From: Mycobacterium sp. URHB0044
GTDB taxonomy: Bacteria; Actinomycetota; Actinomycetes; Mycobacteriales; Mycobacteriaceae
Direction of reading: 5' to 3'
Length of the DNA: 64,000 bases
Assembly (NCBI RefSeq): GCF_000620625.1
Contig: NZ_JIAW01000002.1
Location: 1 to 64,000 of the forward strand
Below are positions 33,760-41,731 of the stretch, piece after piece (within the stretch, counting starts at the first letter, position 1; every line of letters begins with the position of its first letter). The notes beneath the pieces were generated by a model. The model had not been told where the DNA came from. It ran no database searches and saw only the letters and a list, made by a program, of their open reading frames with translations. Made by a program: the position numbers and the translations under genes.

Positions 33760-35583
33760 ATGGCAACACGAACCTCATCCGCATCACGGGTCGCCAGTCT
33801 GCTGACGGTGACCATCGTCATCGGGGCCGCCGGCGCGCTGAGTGCGTGCACGCCGAAACCCAACGGGCCCGAACCGACCGCCGAGGCCTTCTTCGCGGCC
33901 CTCGCGACGGGCAACACCGGCGCCGCCGCCGACCTCAGCGACAAGCCCGCCGACGCGCAGGCCGCGCTCAACGAGGCCTGGTCGGGGCTGCAGGCCACCG
34001 GCCTGGACGCCCAGATCCTCAGCTCCAAGTACGCCGAGGACACCGGCAGCGTGACGTACCGATACACCTGGCACCTGCCGAAGAAGCGCACCTGGACCTA
34101 TGACGGGCAGCTCAACATGGTCCGCGACGAGGGCAAGTGGGAAGTCCGTTGGAGCGCAACCGGATTGCACCCGAACCTCGGCGAGCATCAGACGTTCGCG
34201 CTGCGGGCCGACCCGCCACGGCGGGCGTCGGTCAACGAGCGCGGCGGCAGCGACGTGTTGGTGCCCGGTTACCTGTACCACTACGCGCTGGACGCCAGGG
34301 CCGCAGGCGGCGACCTCATGCCGACCGCCGTGGCCGTGGCCGATGCCTTGCGTCCCTTCGACGACACCATCGACGCGCAACGCCTCGCCGAGCAGGCCAG
34401 TTCCTCGCCGAAGCCGTTCGATCTGATCACGCTGCGCCAGGCCGACCGCGACCGCGTGGCGGCCGCCATCGGCAACCGGCCGGGCGTGATCATCACCCCT
34501 CAGGCCGAATTGCTGCCGACCGACGATCGCTTCGCTCCGGCGATCATCAGCCAGGTGAAGCAGTCCGTGCTGGACGAACTCGACGGCGAAGCAGGCTGGC
34601 GCGTCGTCAGCGTCAACCAGAACGGCGCCGAAGTCGACGTGCTCAACGAGGTGCAGGGTGCGCCTGCGCCATCGGTGACGATCAGCCTGGACCGGGCCGT
34701 GCAGGACTCGGCGCAGGACGCCGTCAACATGGTCGGCCGCAAGGCGATGATCGTGGCGATCAAACCGTCCACCGGCGAAATCCTCGCCGTCGCGCAGAAT
34801 GCCGCTGCCGACGCCGACGGGCCGGCTGCCACCACCGGGCTCTACCCGCCCGGTTCGACGTTCAAGATCGTCACGGCCGGCGCAGCGATCGACCGCGACA
34901 TGGCCACCCCCAACACACTGTTGGGCTGCCCCGGGCACATGGACATCGGCCAGCGCACGATCCCCAACTACGGCGGCTTCGATCTGGGCACCGTGCCGAT
35001 GTCGCGGGCGTTCGCGAGTTCGTGCAACACCACGTTCGCGGAGTTGGCCAGCAGGATGCCGCCGAAGGGCCTGACCACCGCCGCCGCTCAATACGGCATC
35101 GGCACGGACTACGTGGTCGACGGCATCACGACCGTGACCGGTTCGGTGCCGCCGACGGTGAATCTCACCGAACGCACCGAAGACGGTTTCGGCCAGGGCA
35201 AGGTGCTCGTCAGCCCGTTCGGCATGGCATTGGCCGCCGCGACCGTCGCTGCCGGGAAAACCCCTGTGCCCCAATTGATCGAGGGTCGCCAGACCGAGGT
35301 GTCCGCAGACGTTCCGCCGATCTCGCCGAAGATGATCGACGGCCTGCGGCCGATGATGCGGCTGGTGGTGACCAACGGCACCGCGAAGGATCTGCAAGAC
35401 GCAGGCGACGTGCGCGGCAAGACCGGTGAGGCCGAGTTCGAGGGCGGTTCACACGCGTGGTTCGCCGGATACCGCGGTGACCTCGCCTTCGCCGCGCTGA
35501 TCGTCGGGGGAGGCAGCTCGGAATACGCGGTGCGGATGTGCAAGGACATGCTCAACGGACTGCCCCCCGACTACCTCGCCTGA
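33760..35583 (+). CDS. class B penicillin-binding lipoprotein (Rv2864c-like)
   Basis: Monofunctional DD-transpeptidase of 607 residues that cross-links peptidoglycan outside the membrane. A lipoprotein signal ends in the lipobox LSAC with Cys30. An NTF2-like MecA-N domain follows (AEAFFALATGN-like start to about residue 145), then a PBP dimer domain. The transpeptidase domain has the catalytic tetrad STFK (Ser366, Lys369), SCN (Ser421) and KTG (Lys554). Length and layout match M. tuberculosis Rv2864c, which lies in the same neighbourhood. ATG 33760 is the start; the lipobox supports it. Confidence 0.93.
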   Translation: MATRTSSASRVASLLTVTIVIGAAGALSACTPKPNGPEPTAEAFFAALATGNTGAAADLSDKPADAQAALNEAWSGLQATGLDAQILSSKYAEDTGSVTYRYTWHLPKKRTWTYDGQLNMVRDEGKWEVRWSATGLHPNLGEHQTFALRADPPRRASVNERGGSDVLVPGYLYHYALDARAAGGDLMPTAVAVADALRPFDDTIDAQRLAEQASSSPKPFDLITLRQADRDRVAAAIGNRPGVIITPQAELLPTDDRFAPAIISQVKQSVLDELDGEAGWRVVSVNQNGAEVDVLNEVQGAPAPSVTISLDRAVQDSAQDAVNMVGRKAMIVAIKPSTGEILAVAQNAAADADGPAATTGLYPPGSTFKIVTAGAAIDRDMATPNTLLGCPGHMDIGQRTIPNYGGFDLGTVPMSRAFASSCNTTFAELASRMPPKGLTTAAAQYGIGTDYVVDGITTVTGSVPPTVNLTERTEDGFGQGKVLVSPFGMALAAATVAAGKTPVPQLIEGRQTEVSADVPPISPKMIDGLRPMMRLVVTNGTAKDLQDAGDVRGKTGEAEFEGGSHAWFAGYRGDLAFAALIVGGGSSEYAVRMCKDMLNGLPPDYLA

Positions 35584-35615
35584 GTAGCCTGGTCCCTGAA
35601 AGGGGACGGGCTCAC

Positions 35616-36230
35616 ATGACCATTGGCAATCCTGGCTCCAGCAGCAACTCCGGTGCGAACGCCGAAGTGGCCGCGCTGCGCATCTCGGATGCCGACCGCA
35701 ACGGCACGCAACGCCGGCTGCACAACGCCGTGGCGCTCGGCTTGATCGACATCGACGAGTTCGAAGAACGGTCGGTCGCGGTATCGCATGCCCGGCTGCA
35801 CTCCGAACTCGCGGCCCTGGTCGAGGATCTGCCGGGGCCCGGTGCGATCGTCACCACCGCGACCGACCGCGTCGAGCTGCGGGGTGTGTTGGGATCGCTG
35901 AAGCGCCAAGGGGAGTGGGTGGTGCCGACCCGCCTGGCGCTGGTTCGGCGCATGGGCTCCATCGATCTGGATCTGACGAAGGCGCGCTTCGCCGGCCCAA
36001 TCGTGGTGATCGAGTTGGACGTGAAGTTCGGCTCGGTAGACATCCGGTTGCCGGACGGTGCGAGCGCGTCGATCGACGACGTCGAGGTGATCGTCGGCAG
36101 CGCACGCGATCACCGCAAGGACGCGCCCGCCGACGGGCGGCCGCACGTGATCCTCACCGGGCGAAGCGTCTGCGGTTCGATCGACATCCGCGGGCCGCGC
36201 CGGTCGTGGTTCGGCCGCGACCGGGGTTAG
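35616..36230 (+). CDS. DUF1707 (SHOCT-like) domain protein
   Basis: Protein of 204 residues. Residues about 23-75 form a DUF1707 domain: LRISDADRNGTQRRLHNAVA, then LGLIDIDEFEERSVAVSHAR and ELAALVEDLP, a common actinobacterial module whose WxxR-like start (DADRN) resembles SHOCT. The C-terminal half is a beta-rich repeat (LRGVLGSLKRQGEWVVPTRL, DVKFGSVDIRLPDGASASID) similar to cell-wall-active antibiotics response proteins. No membrane span. ATG 35616 has AAAGGGGACGGG upstream and lies 32 bases after the PBP stop. Function unknown; the neighbourhood hints at envelope stress. Confidence 0.85.
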   Translation: MTIGNPGSSSNSGANAEVAALRISDADRNGTQRRLHNAVALGLIDIDEFEERSVAVSHARLHSELAALVEDLPGPGAIVTTATDRVELRGVLGSLKRQGEWVVPTRLALVRRMGSIDLDLTKARFAGPIVVIELDVKFGSVDIRLPDGASASIDDVEVIVGSARDHRKDAPADGRPHVILTGRSVCGSIDIRGPRRSWFGRDRG

Positions 36231-36261
36231 TCAGCGCCGTTCGAGCACTCCTCCGCTTCGT

Positions 36262-36645
36262 TTAGGAGACGAGTAGCAGTGCGGATGTGATGAGCATGAT
36301 GGCGGCGGTGGCGCCGTGGATTCCCCAGGCAATGGATTTGGGGCCACCGTTGCTGAGCACGATGGCGGTGTCGGCGAGCGGAATGATGGTGGCGGCCAGG
36401 ATTACCCAGCCCAGTAGGTGGGTGGCTCCTGCGACCATCAGGATGATGACGAACAGTCCCGATGCGATGTCGCGAATGCCCTTGATGCTCGTGTAGGCGC
36501 CGACGGATGCCTGGCCAAGGTCGAGTTGTATGCCGTATCCGGCGGCCGCGGCGCGCGGGGCGACGAGGAATCGTACGCCGATGACGATGATGGCCGCGGC
36601 GATGACTCCGGCGAGTGTGTAGCCGATCGCGGTGAGGATGTTCAT
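36262..36645 (-). CDS. DUF4267 family small membrane protein
   Basis: Membrane protein of 127 residues with four hydrophobic spans: ILTAIGYTLAGVIAAAIIVI, residues about 60-78 (DIASGLFVIILMVAGAT), 82-100 (LLGWVILAATIIPLADTAIV) and the C-terminal GIHGATAAIMLITSALLLVS. The conserved IKGIRDIASG motif between spans 1 and 2 marks DUF4267. Function is unknown; such genes are often controlled by TetR or MarR regulators. ATG 36645 overlaps the stop of a small open frame upstream (ATGA). Confidence 0.82.
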   Translation of the reverse strand: MNILTAIGYTLAGVIAAAIIVIGVRFLVAPRAAAAGYGIQLDLGQASVGAYTSIKGIRDIASGLFVIILMVAGATHLLGWVILAATIIPLADTAIVLSNGGPKSIAWGIHGATAAIMLITSALLLVS

Positions 36646-36773
36646 GGGCGTACTCCTGCGTGTGGCTGGTGAATTGGTGAGAATGGCGTCGGGTCGAGCA
36701 GTACCGACTGAACGTCGGTGATGTCGTCGACGTCGAAGCCGGCCATGTCGGCGGCGAATTCTGGACTGGTCAT
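36642..36773 (-). CDS. small ORF coupled to the DUF4267 gene
   Basis: A 43-codon frame starting at ATG 36773 (MTSPEFAADMAGFDVDDITD) whose TGA overlaps the ATG of the DUF4267 gene. The frame is open further upstream to about 36826 without a start codon (RHHCHQLTQQV precedes the ATG). The acidic, protein-like composition and ATGA overlap suggest a real small protein or the C-terminal remnant of a lost gene. No homologous family is recognised and no clear ribosome site is seen. Confidence 0.35.
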   Translation of the reverse strand: MTSPEFAADMAGFDVDDITDVQSVLLDPTPFSPIHQPHAGVRP

Positions 36774-36816
36774 GACTTGCTGGGTGAGTTGGTGACAGTG
36801 GTGGCGTTGGGGAGTG

Positions 36817-37293
36817 TCAGAGCATCAGCGCCACGCATAGGCCGGCCACTGCTAGACCTTGCAGGCCCGCGCGAACCACGATGATCGAGTCCCACTTTGC
36901 TTGCAGCGCACGCCCGTTCAGCAGTGTATGGCCGGCGCCGGCGGCTGCGGTCAATTGCCGATTGATGGGTGCGCTCACCCGTGTGTAGAGCACGAGCCAG
37001 ACCACCAGCAGGACGAGGGCGGCGGCTGCCGCGATGGCCTGTGCCCAGTGTCCGGCCACCACCGCCAGCACCGCGGTGGTGGCAGTGGCCAGCACCCCGA
37101 GCGCCCCGGGCACCGGCATGCGTCGGTCGCCGTAGCGATGCACGCTTCCCGTGAGCGCGACCAGGGCGCTGTCGTCGACGGCGGCCAGGGCCGGTCGCAG
37201 CACGATCGCGCAGAACACGTCGGTGCCGTAGACCACCGCGGTTGCGAGCACCGCGAGCAGTGCGGCGGCGCGGGTGATGAGATCCAGCTCCAT
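36817..37293 (-). CDS. DUF1772-like membrane protein
   Basis: Integral membrane protein of 158 residues with four spans: ITRAAALLAVLATAVVYGTD, the region LGVLATATTAVLAVVAGHWA, AIAAAAALVLLVVWLVLYTR and the C-terminal GLQGLAVAGLCVALML. The early TDVFCAIVLRPAL and late RALQAKWDSIIVVRAGLQ resemble the DUF1772/anthrone-oxygenase-like group. GAGGAG precedes ATG 37293. Upstream lies an array of TAGC..GCTA dyads and a remnant of a MarR-like gene in divergent orientation, its probable former regulator. Confidence 0.7.
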   Translation of the reverse strand: MELDLITRAAALLAVLATAVVYGTDVFCAIVLRPALAAVDDSALVALTGSVHRYGDRRMPVPGALGVLATATTAVLAVVAGHWAQAIAAAAALVLLVVWLVLYTRVSAPINRQLTAAAGAGHTLLNGRALQAKWDSIIVVRAGLQGLAVAGLCVALML

Positions 37294-37320
37294 GTCATGA
37301 CTCCTCTTCGGGGCAACTGC

Positions 37321-37383
37321 TAGCAACGCTAACCCTGAGCCTATGCGGTGTCAATAGCAGTGCTAGGGTTCCTATCGCTGCTA
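37321..37383. promoter_or_regulatory. TAGCA/TGCTA dyad array
   Basis: Three related dyads in the promoter region of the DUF1772-like gene: TAGC-AAC-GCTA (37321-37331), TAGCA-G-TGCTA (37355-37365) and the weaker TATCG-C-TGCTA (37373-37383). The first two are symmetric around the centre. Likely operators for a MarR-type repressor. Confidence 0.5.
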
Positions 37384-37392
37384 AAGGGAGAC

Positions 37393-37530
37393 ATGGCGAG
37401 CGATGATCGGCGTGAGCGTGAGGGGACTGGCCACCCTCAGTCGTGCTGGTCGACTACGCCCTGCGACGACGCAGGCCATCTTTCAACTGTTCGTCGAACA
37501 GCTCACCGGCACGCGACGTCCGGCGACAGG
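37393..37530 (+). pseudogene. remnant of a MarR-like regulator gene
   Basis: A good ribosome site (AAAGGGAGA) precedes ATG 37393. The reading frame begins like a regulator (MASDDRREREGTGHPQS) but is not regulator-like beyond about 17 codons. The next frame continues VLVDYALRR, a phrase typical of MarR N-terminal helices. A third frame then gives QAIFQLFVEQLTGTRRPATG, like a MarR C-terminal helix. No HTH remains. I read this as a divergent MarR gene that lost its middle and is now out of frame; the evidence is from short fragments only. The rest of the 245-base gap holds the operator array. Confidence 0.35.
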
Positions 37531-37537
37531 GAGCCGG

Positions 37538-37945
37538 TCAGCGGCGCTCGAGCACCGCGAAGGACAGCGTCGCGCGCGCGGCAAGCCGGTCGCGGCCCGC
37601 ATCCGTGACGTCGACGGACGTGACGATCAATCGTCTGCCGGCTCGCACGATCGTGGCCTCCGCCCGCGCGGGTCCGACCACGATGGGGGCCAGGAAGTGG
37701 ACGTTCATGTCCGCGGTGGTGACGTCCTGGTCGGAGCCGACGAGGTTGCCCGCCAACCGCCCTGCCGCGATGTCGATCAGCGTGGCCAGCAGTCCGCCCT
37801 GCAGCGCGCCGCGGATGTTGGTCAGATCGGGCCGGTTGTCCATCTCGATGACGATCCGATCGGCGGAGTCGACCACGTCGCGCATGCCCAGCTGGCCCAG
37901 GAGATGTCCGGGCGTGACGTCCATGGGAGTCGACTCACTTAGCAT
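37538..37945 (-). CDS. PaaI-type hotdog thioesterase
   Basis: Hotdog-fold thioesterase of 135 residues. The core reads LGQLGMRDVVDSADRIVIEM, then LTNIRGALQGGLLATLIDIA (the central helix with Gly-Gly and the catalytic Asp), AGRLAGNLV and TTADMNVHFLAPIVVGPARA, the standard PaaI layout. It would hydrolyse an aromatic or short-chain acyl-CoA. ATG 37945 follows TATCGT by five bases in an AT-rich patch, so the transcript may be leaderless. It is divergent from mapB at 38005. Confidence 0.88.
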   Translation of the reverse strand: MLSESTPMDVTPGHLLGQLGMRDVVDSADRIVIEMDNRPDLTNIRGALQGGLLATLIDIAAGRLAGNLVGSDQDVTTADMNVHFLAPIVVGPARAEATIVRAGRRLIVTSVDVTDAGRDRLAARATLSFAVLERR

Positions 37946-38004
37946 GACTCACGATATCATTCTCAATTTAAGAGAGTGACGTTCTCCTAGCTATTCTAGG
38001 TGTC

Positions 38005-38865
38005 ATGCCCGTTCGCACCGCACTCCGTTCTGGAGACTTGTCGCCGACGCTTTCGGTACCCAAGTCGATTCCGCGCCCGGAGTACGCCTGGAAGCCGACC
38101 GTGCAGGAGGGCACCGAACCCTGGGTGCAGACGCCCGAGGTGATCGAGAAGATGCGGGTCGCCGGACGGATCGCGGCGGGCGCTCTGGCCGAGGCCGGCA
38201 AGGCCGTCGCGCCGGGGGTCACCACCGACGAACTCGATCGGATCGCCCACGACTACATGGTCGACAACGGTGCGTACCCGTCGACGCTGGGCTACAAGGG
38301 TTTCCCGAAGTCGTGCTGCACGTCGCTCAACGAGATCATTTGTCACGGCATCCCCGACTCGACGGTCGTGGAGGACGGCGACATCGTCAACATCGACGTC
38401 ACCGCCTACATCGATGGCGTGCACGGCGACACCAACGCCACCTTCCTGGCGGGCGACGTCTCCGAGGAGCACCGGTTGCTCGTCGAGCGCACCCACGAAG
38501 CGACGATGCGGGCGATCAAGGCGGTCAAGCCCGGACGTTCGTTGTCGGTGGTGGGCAGGGTCATCGAGTCGTACGCGAATCGCTTCGGCTACAACGTGGT
38601 TCGCGACTTCACCGGCCACGGCATCGGCACCACCTTCCACAACGGGTTGGTCGTGCTGCACTACGACCAGCCCGCCGTCGATACCGTGCTGGAGCCCGGG
38701 ATGACGTTCACCATCGAGCCGATGATCAACCTCGGCTCGCTGGACTACGAGATTTGGGACGACGGCTGGACGGTCGCCACCAAGGACAAGAAGTGGACCG
38801 CGCAGTTCGAGCACACGCTGGTGGTCACCGAGGACGGCGCAGACATCCTGACGCTGGTCGACTGA
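38005..38865 (+). CDS. map: methionine aminopeptidase, type I with N-terminal extension
   Basis: Metalloprotease of 286 residues that removes initiator methionine from nascent proteins. Metal and substrate residues are in [14 protein letters not shown] (His), [20 protein letters not shown] (two Asp), [16 protein letters not shown] (His), [11 protein letters not shown] (Glu) and [11 protein letters not shown] (Glu). The roughly 40-residue N-terminal extension with [13 protein letters not shown] is as in mycobacterial MapB (Rv2861c). TATTCT and seven bases before ATG 38005 suggest a leaderless mRNA. Confidence 0.95.
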   Translation: MPVRTALRSGDLSPTLSVPKSIPRPEYAWKPTVQEGTEPWVQTPEVIEKMRVAGRIAAGALAEAGKAVAPGVTTDELDRIAHDYMVDNGAYPSTLGYKGFPKSCCTSLNEIICHGIPDSTVVEDGDIVNIDVTAYIDGVHGDTNATFLAGDVSEEHRLLVERTHEATMRAIKAVKPGRSLSVVGRVIESYANRFGYNVVRDFTGHGIGTTFHNGLVVLHYDQPAVDTVLEPGMTFTIEPMINLGSLDYEIWDDGWTVATKDKKWTAQFEHTLVVTEDGADILTLVD

Positions 38866-38879
38866 TCTGACGCCGACAG

Positions 38880-38924
38880 TGCGGTTTCGTACGCGACGCG
38901 CCGGTCTGGGCGTATGAATCCGCA
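38880..38924. repeat. intergenic palindrome overlapping the cobQ start
   Basis: Arms TGCGGTTTCGTACGC (38880-38894) and GCGTATGAATCCGCA (38910-38924) pair with two mismatches around a 15-base loop. The right arm contains the cobQ ATG at 38914. Similar in part to the palindrome at 48485-48550. Confidence 0.6.
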
Positions 38925-40422
38925 CACTGGCGGCGCGCTGCTGGTCGCAGGCACCACGTCGGATGCCGGAAAGTCGATGGTCGTCGCCGGGCTGTGCCGA
39001 CTTTTGTCGCGCAAGGGCATTCGCGTCGCGCCGTTCAAGGCGCAGAACATGTCCAACAACTCGGCGGTCACCGTCGACGGCGGCGAGATCGGCCGCGCCC
39101 AGGCCATGCAGGCACGCGCCGCGGGATTGGCGCCCAGTGTCCGGTTCAACCCGATCCTGCTCAAACCCGGCGGCGACCGCACGTCGCAACTGGTCATCCG
39201 AGGCAGGGTCGCTGGATCGGTCGCCGCCGCCGACTACTTCCAGCACCGCACTGAGCTAGCGGCAGTGGTGGCCGATGAACTCGCTTCGCTGCGAGGCGAA
39301 TTCGACGCCGTGATCTGTGAGGGCGCCGGCTCACCGGCCGAGATCAACCTGCGCGCAACCGATCTGGCCAACATGGGTTTGGCCCGCGCGGCTGACCTGC
39401 CCGTCCTGCTGGTCGGCGACATCGACCGGGGCGGGCTGCTCGCGCACCTCTTCGGCACCGTCGCCGTGCTCGAACCGGACGACCAGCGCCTCATCGCCGG
39501 CTTCGTGGTCAACAAGTTCCGTGGCGATCCCGCCCTGCTGGCACCCGGGCTGGAGCAGCTGCGTCTGCTCACCGGCCGTCCCACCTACGGCGTCATTCCG
39601 TACAGCGACGGCTTGTGGCTGGACGCCGAGGACTCGTTGTCGGTGCACGCGCACCGTGTGGTGGGGGAGTCGCAACCGCCGCGGGGGTCGGAGTGGCTGA
39701 GGGTGGCGGCCATCCGATTTCCGCGCATCTCCAACTCCACCGACGTCGAGGCGCTCGCCTGCGAACCCGGTGTGCTGGTGCGCTGGGTCACCGAACCCTC
39801 CGATCTGGCAGACGCCGACGTCGTCGTGCTTCCCGGCAGCAAGGCGACGGTGACCGATCTCGGCTGGCTGCGTTCGAGCGGACTGGCGAACGGGGTTGCC
39901 GCGCACGCGGAGTCGGGGAAGCCGGTGCTCGGTGTGTGCGGCGGCCTGCAGATGTTGTGCCGCACCATCGACGACGAGGTGGAATCCGCGACGGGCCGCA
40001 CCGAGGGCCTCGGTCTGCTCGATGCCGACATCGTCTTCGCGCCGGAGAAGACCCTCAAGCACTGGGAGGAGCCCCTGCACGGCTACGAGATCCACCACGG
40101 CCAGCTCACTCGCAGCGCGGAGGCCGACTGGCTCGGTGTCGGGATCCGCCACGGGGCGGTATTCGGCACCCACTGGCACGGACTACTCGACAATGACGAC
40201 GTCCGCCGCGCGTGGTTGACCGAGGCCGCCGAGGCGGCGGGACGACGGGGTTTCACCGTTGCCGACGACACGGACGTCACCGCGCGCCGCGACGCCCAAT
40301 TGGATTTGATGGCCGACCTGTTGGCCTCCCACCTCGACGTCGACGCCGTCATGGAACTACTCGAGCGTGGCGCGCCGCGGCGGCCGACCGTGACGTCGGG
40401 GCTGAGTAGCCTCGAGACATGA
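38914..40422 (+). CDS. cobQ: cobyric acid synthase
   Basis: Amidotransferase of 502 residues that amidates four carboxylates of adenosylcobyrinic acid a,c-diamide in cobalamin synthesis. The N-terminal DTB-synthase-like domain has the P-loop variant [20 protein letters not shown], then [19 protein letters not shown] and [20 protein letters not shown] with [11 protein letters not shown]. The C-terminal class I glutaminase-like domain has the Cys in [12 protein letters not shown] and GYEIHHGQ. In M. tuberculosis cobQ is elsewhere (Rv0255c); here it stands between mapB and the amine cluster. Its start codon lies in an intergenic palindrome. Confidence 0.95.
   Translation: MNPHTGGALLVAGTTSDAGKSMVVAGLCRLLSRKGIRVAPFKAQNMSNNSAVTVDGGEIGRAQAMQARAAGLAPSVRFNPILLKPGGDRTSQLVIRGRVAGSVAAADYFQHRTELAAVVADELASLRGEFDAVICEGAGSPAEINLRATDLANMGLARAADLPVLLVGDIDRGGLLAHLFGTVAVLEPDDQRLIAGFVVNKFRGDPALLAPGLEQLRLLTGRPTYGVIPYSDGLWLDAEDSLSVHAHRVVGESQPPRGSEWLRVAAIRFPRISNSTDVEALACEPGVLVRWVTEPSDLADADVVVLPGSKATVTDLGWLRSSGLANGVAAHAESGKPVLGVCGGLQMLCRTIDDEVESATGRTEGLGLLDADIVFAPEKTLKHWEEPLHGYEIHHGQLTRSAEADWLGVGIRHGAVFGTHWHGLLDNDDVRRAWLTEAAEAAGRRGFTVADDTDVTARRDAQLDLMADLLASHLDVDAVMELLERGAPRRPTVTSGLSSLET
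40407..40412 (+). promoter_or_regulatory. candidate internal leaderless -10 (TAGCCT)
   Basis: TAGCCT at 40407-40412 inside the 3' end of cobQ, six bases before ATG 40419 of the lipoprotein gene. Suggests an extra leaderless transcript. Confidence 0.35.
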
Positions 40423-41087
40423 TCGGACGGCGAACCGCAGCCGTCGTACTGGCGCTGCTTACCGCCACGTCGTCAGGCTGTGCGCGCGCCATCGAGGGAA
40501 CCGCGACCTGGCCCGGCGCCCGACTGCAGGCAGCACTGCTGACGCCCGCCGACTTTCCGCCCGGCGTGCAGTACGGCCGCATCACGGACGCCCCTGGCGC
40601 CGCCGACGGTGAGGGTGGTCCACCGCCGATGCCGTCGCACCCCGAGGGCTGCACCGACGGGCTCACCCGGGTGATCGCCGAGTCGGCCGAGCGCGGGGCG
40701 GGCGCTGCGGCGAAGTACGTCGTCGCCTACGACGGCGCCCGCATCGTGATGACGTTGGTGTCCTGGCAGCTCGACCTCGACGGGCTCGCGGCCGTCGCGG
40801 ACCGTTGCGCGAACTTTCAGACGTTCTTCGACCCGTCCTCGCAAGGCATCCCGATGACCACCACGCGGCTCGAGACGTCGCGTCCACACGCGCTCGTCTA
40901 CCAGCAGACGATGCAGCTGGGAACCGAGCGCAGCAGCGCCTTCTTCTCGTTCGAGAACATCGGCCCGTCGGCCTTGTTCGCCATCGCGTTCCCGACTCCG
41001 AACCCGGCGGTGACCGCCAAAGCCACGCTGCCGCAGACGTTTCTGGACCTAATCGTCCAGCAGGCGCAACGCCTCGAATTACGCTGA
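40419..41087 (+). CDS. putative lipoprotein (DUF5642-like)
   Basis: Predicted lipoprotein of 222 residues: signal sequence [18 protein letters not shown] with the lipobox ending at Cys21, followed by a mature protein with [20 protein letters not shown], a phrase often seen in the mycobacterial DUF5642-type or sensor-domain lipoproteins. Two mature-region Cys could pair. No enzyme motif is seen. The ATG overlaps the cobQ stop (ATGA), so it is coupled to cobQ; a role in cobalamin synthesis is not implied. Family assignment is tentative. Confidence 0.7.
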   Translation: MIGRRTAAVVLALLTATSSGCARAIEGTATWPGARLQAALLTPADFPPGVQYGRITDAPGAADGEGGPPPMPSHPEGCTDGLTRVIAESAERGAGAAAKYVVAYDGARIVMTLVSWQLDLDGLAAVADRCANFQTFFDPSSQGIPMTTTRLETSRPHALVYQQTMQLGTERSSAFFSFENIGPSALFAIAFPTPNPAVTAKATLPQTFLDLIVQQAQRLELR

Positions 41088-41139
41088 CCGCGAAGTGAAC
41101 GGCGGGTGAAAACCAGCCCACGGACTTGATCAATCCCTG

Positions 41140-41145
41140 TAGCGT
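41140..41145 (+). promoter_or_regulatory. candidate leaderless -10 (TAGCGT)
   Basis: TAGCGT at 41140-41145, six bases before ATG 41152. Confidence 0.4.
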
Positions 41146-41151
41146 GGCCGA

Positions 41152-41715
41152 ATGCCCTCGACTGTCGTAACCGTCGACGGTTTCCAAGCCGCCGTCGACG
41201 TGTCAGGCCCCGACAACGGGTCCGTCGTCGTGGTGCTCGGGGCCGCACACCAGGGGCCGTCGGCGTACGACGCGGTCTGTCAGCGGCTGCACACCGCATC
41301 GCTGCGCACCGTCGTGATCGGACCCGACCCACGTCTCAGCGCGAAGTCGGTGATCGGCATCCTGGACAGCCTCGGGGTGCGGTGGGCGCTCCTCGTCGGC
41401 GACCGCATCGGCGGCGAGTTGGCCTGGGAACTGGCGGCCTTGCGGTGGGATCGCTTCACCGGTCTGGTGGTGATCGACCGCGGCCATCCGTGCGTCGCCG
41501 ACCAGGCCGGCGTGATCCGGGACGGTGACTGCCCCCCGGTGGAGGTGAACACCACCGCCCTGGTGAGTACGCCCGCCGCCCGCAACGTGGCCAGGGCCAG
41601 TCAGCGCTACGTGTACGGCGACTTCCGGTTGGTCGAACTGCTCGGCAGGCGAAACGCGCAAGAGTCGACGGCGCAGCTGGCCGCCGAGATCGTGCTGCGC
41701 ACCAGTACCTGGTGA
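41152..41715 (+). CDS. alpha/beta-hydrolase-like protein lacking the nucleophile
   Basis: Short alpha/beta-hydrolase-fold protein of 187 residues. The oxyanion strand VVVVLGAAHQGPSAYDAVCQ and the elbow region WALLVGDRIGGELAWELAAL align with the fold. At the nucleophile elbow G-x-S-x-G is replaced by G-D-R-I-G, so no catalytic serine is present. A late His is also not obvious. It may be a binding protein or a degenerate enzyme. It is convergent with the amine permease gene and follows the lipoprotein gene by 64 bases, with a likely own promoter. Confidence 0.7.
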   Translation: MPSTVVTVDGFQAAVDVSGPDNGSVVVVLGAAHQGPSAYDAVCQRLHTASLRTVVIGPDPRLSAKSVIGILDSLGVRWALLVGDRIGGELAWELAALRWDRFTGLVVIDRGHPCVADQAGVIRDGDCPPVEVNTTALVSTPAARNVARASQRYVYGDFRLVELLGRRNAQESTAQLAAEIVLRTSTW

Positions 41716-41731
41716 TCCCGGCGGCCACCAG

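Noticed and set aside
38866..38913. Cobalamin riboswitch before cobQ
   Set aside because: The gap is only 48 bases and shows a simple palindrome, far too short for the riboswitch fold; none is seen before cobO or cobB either.
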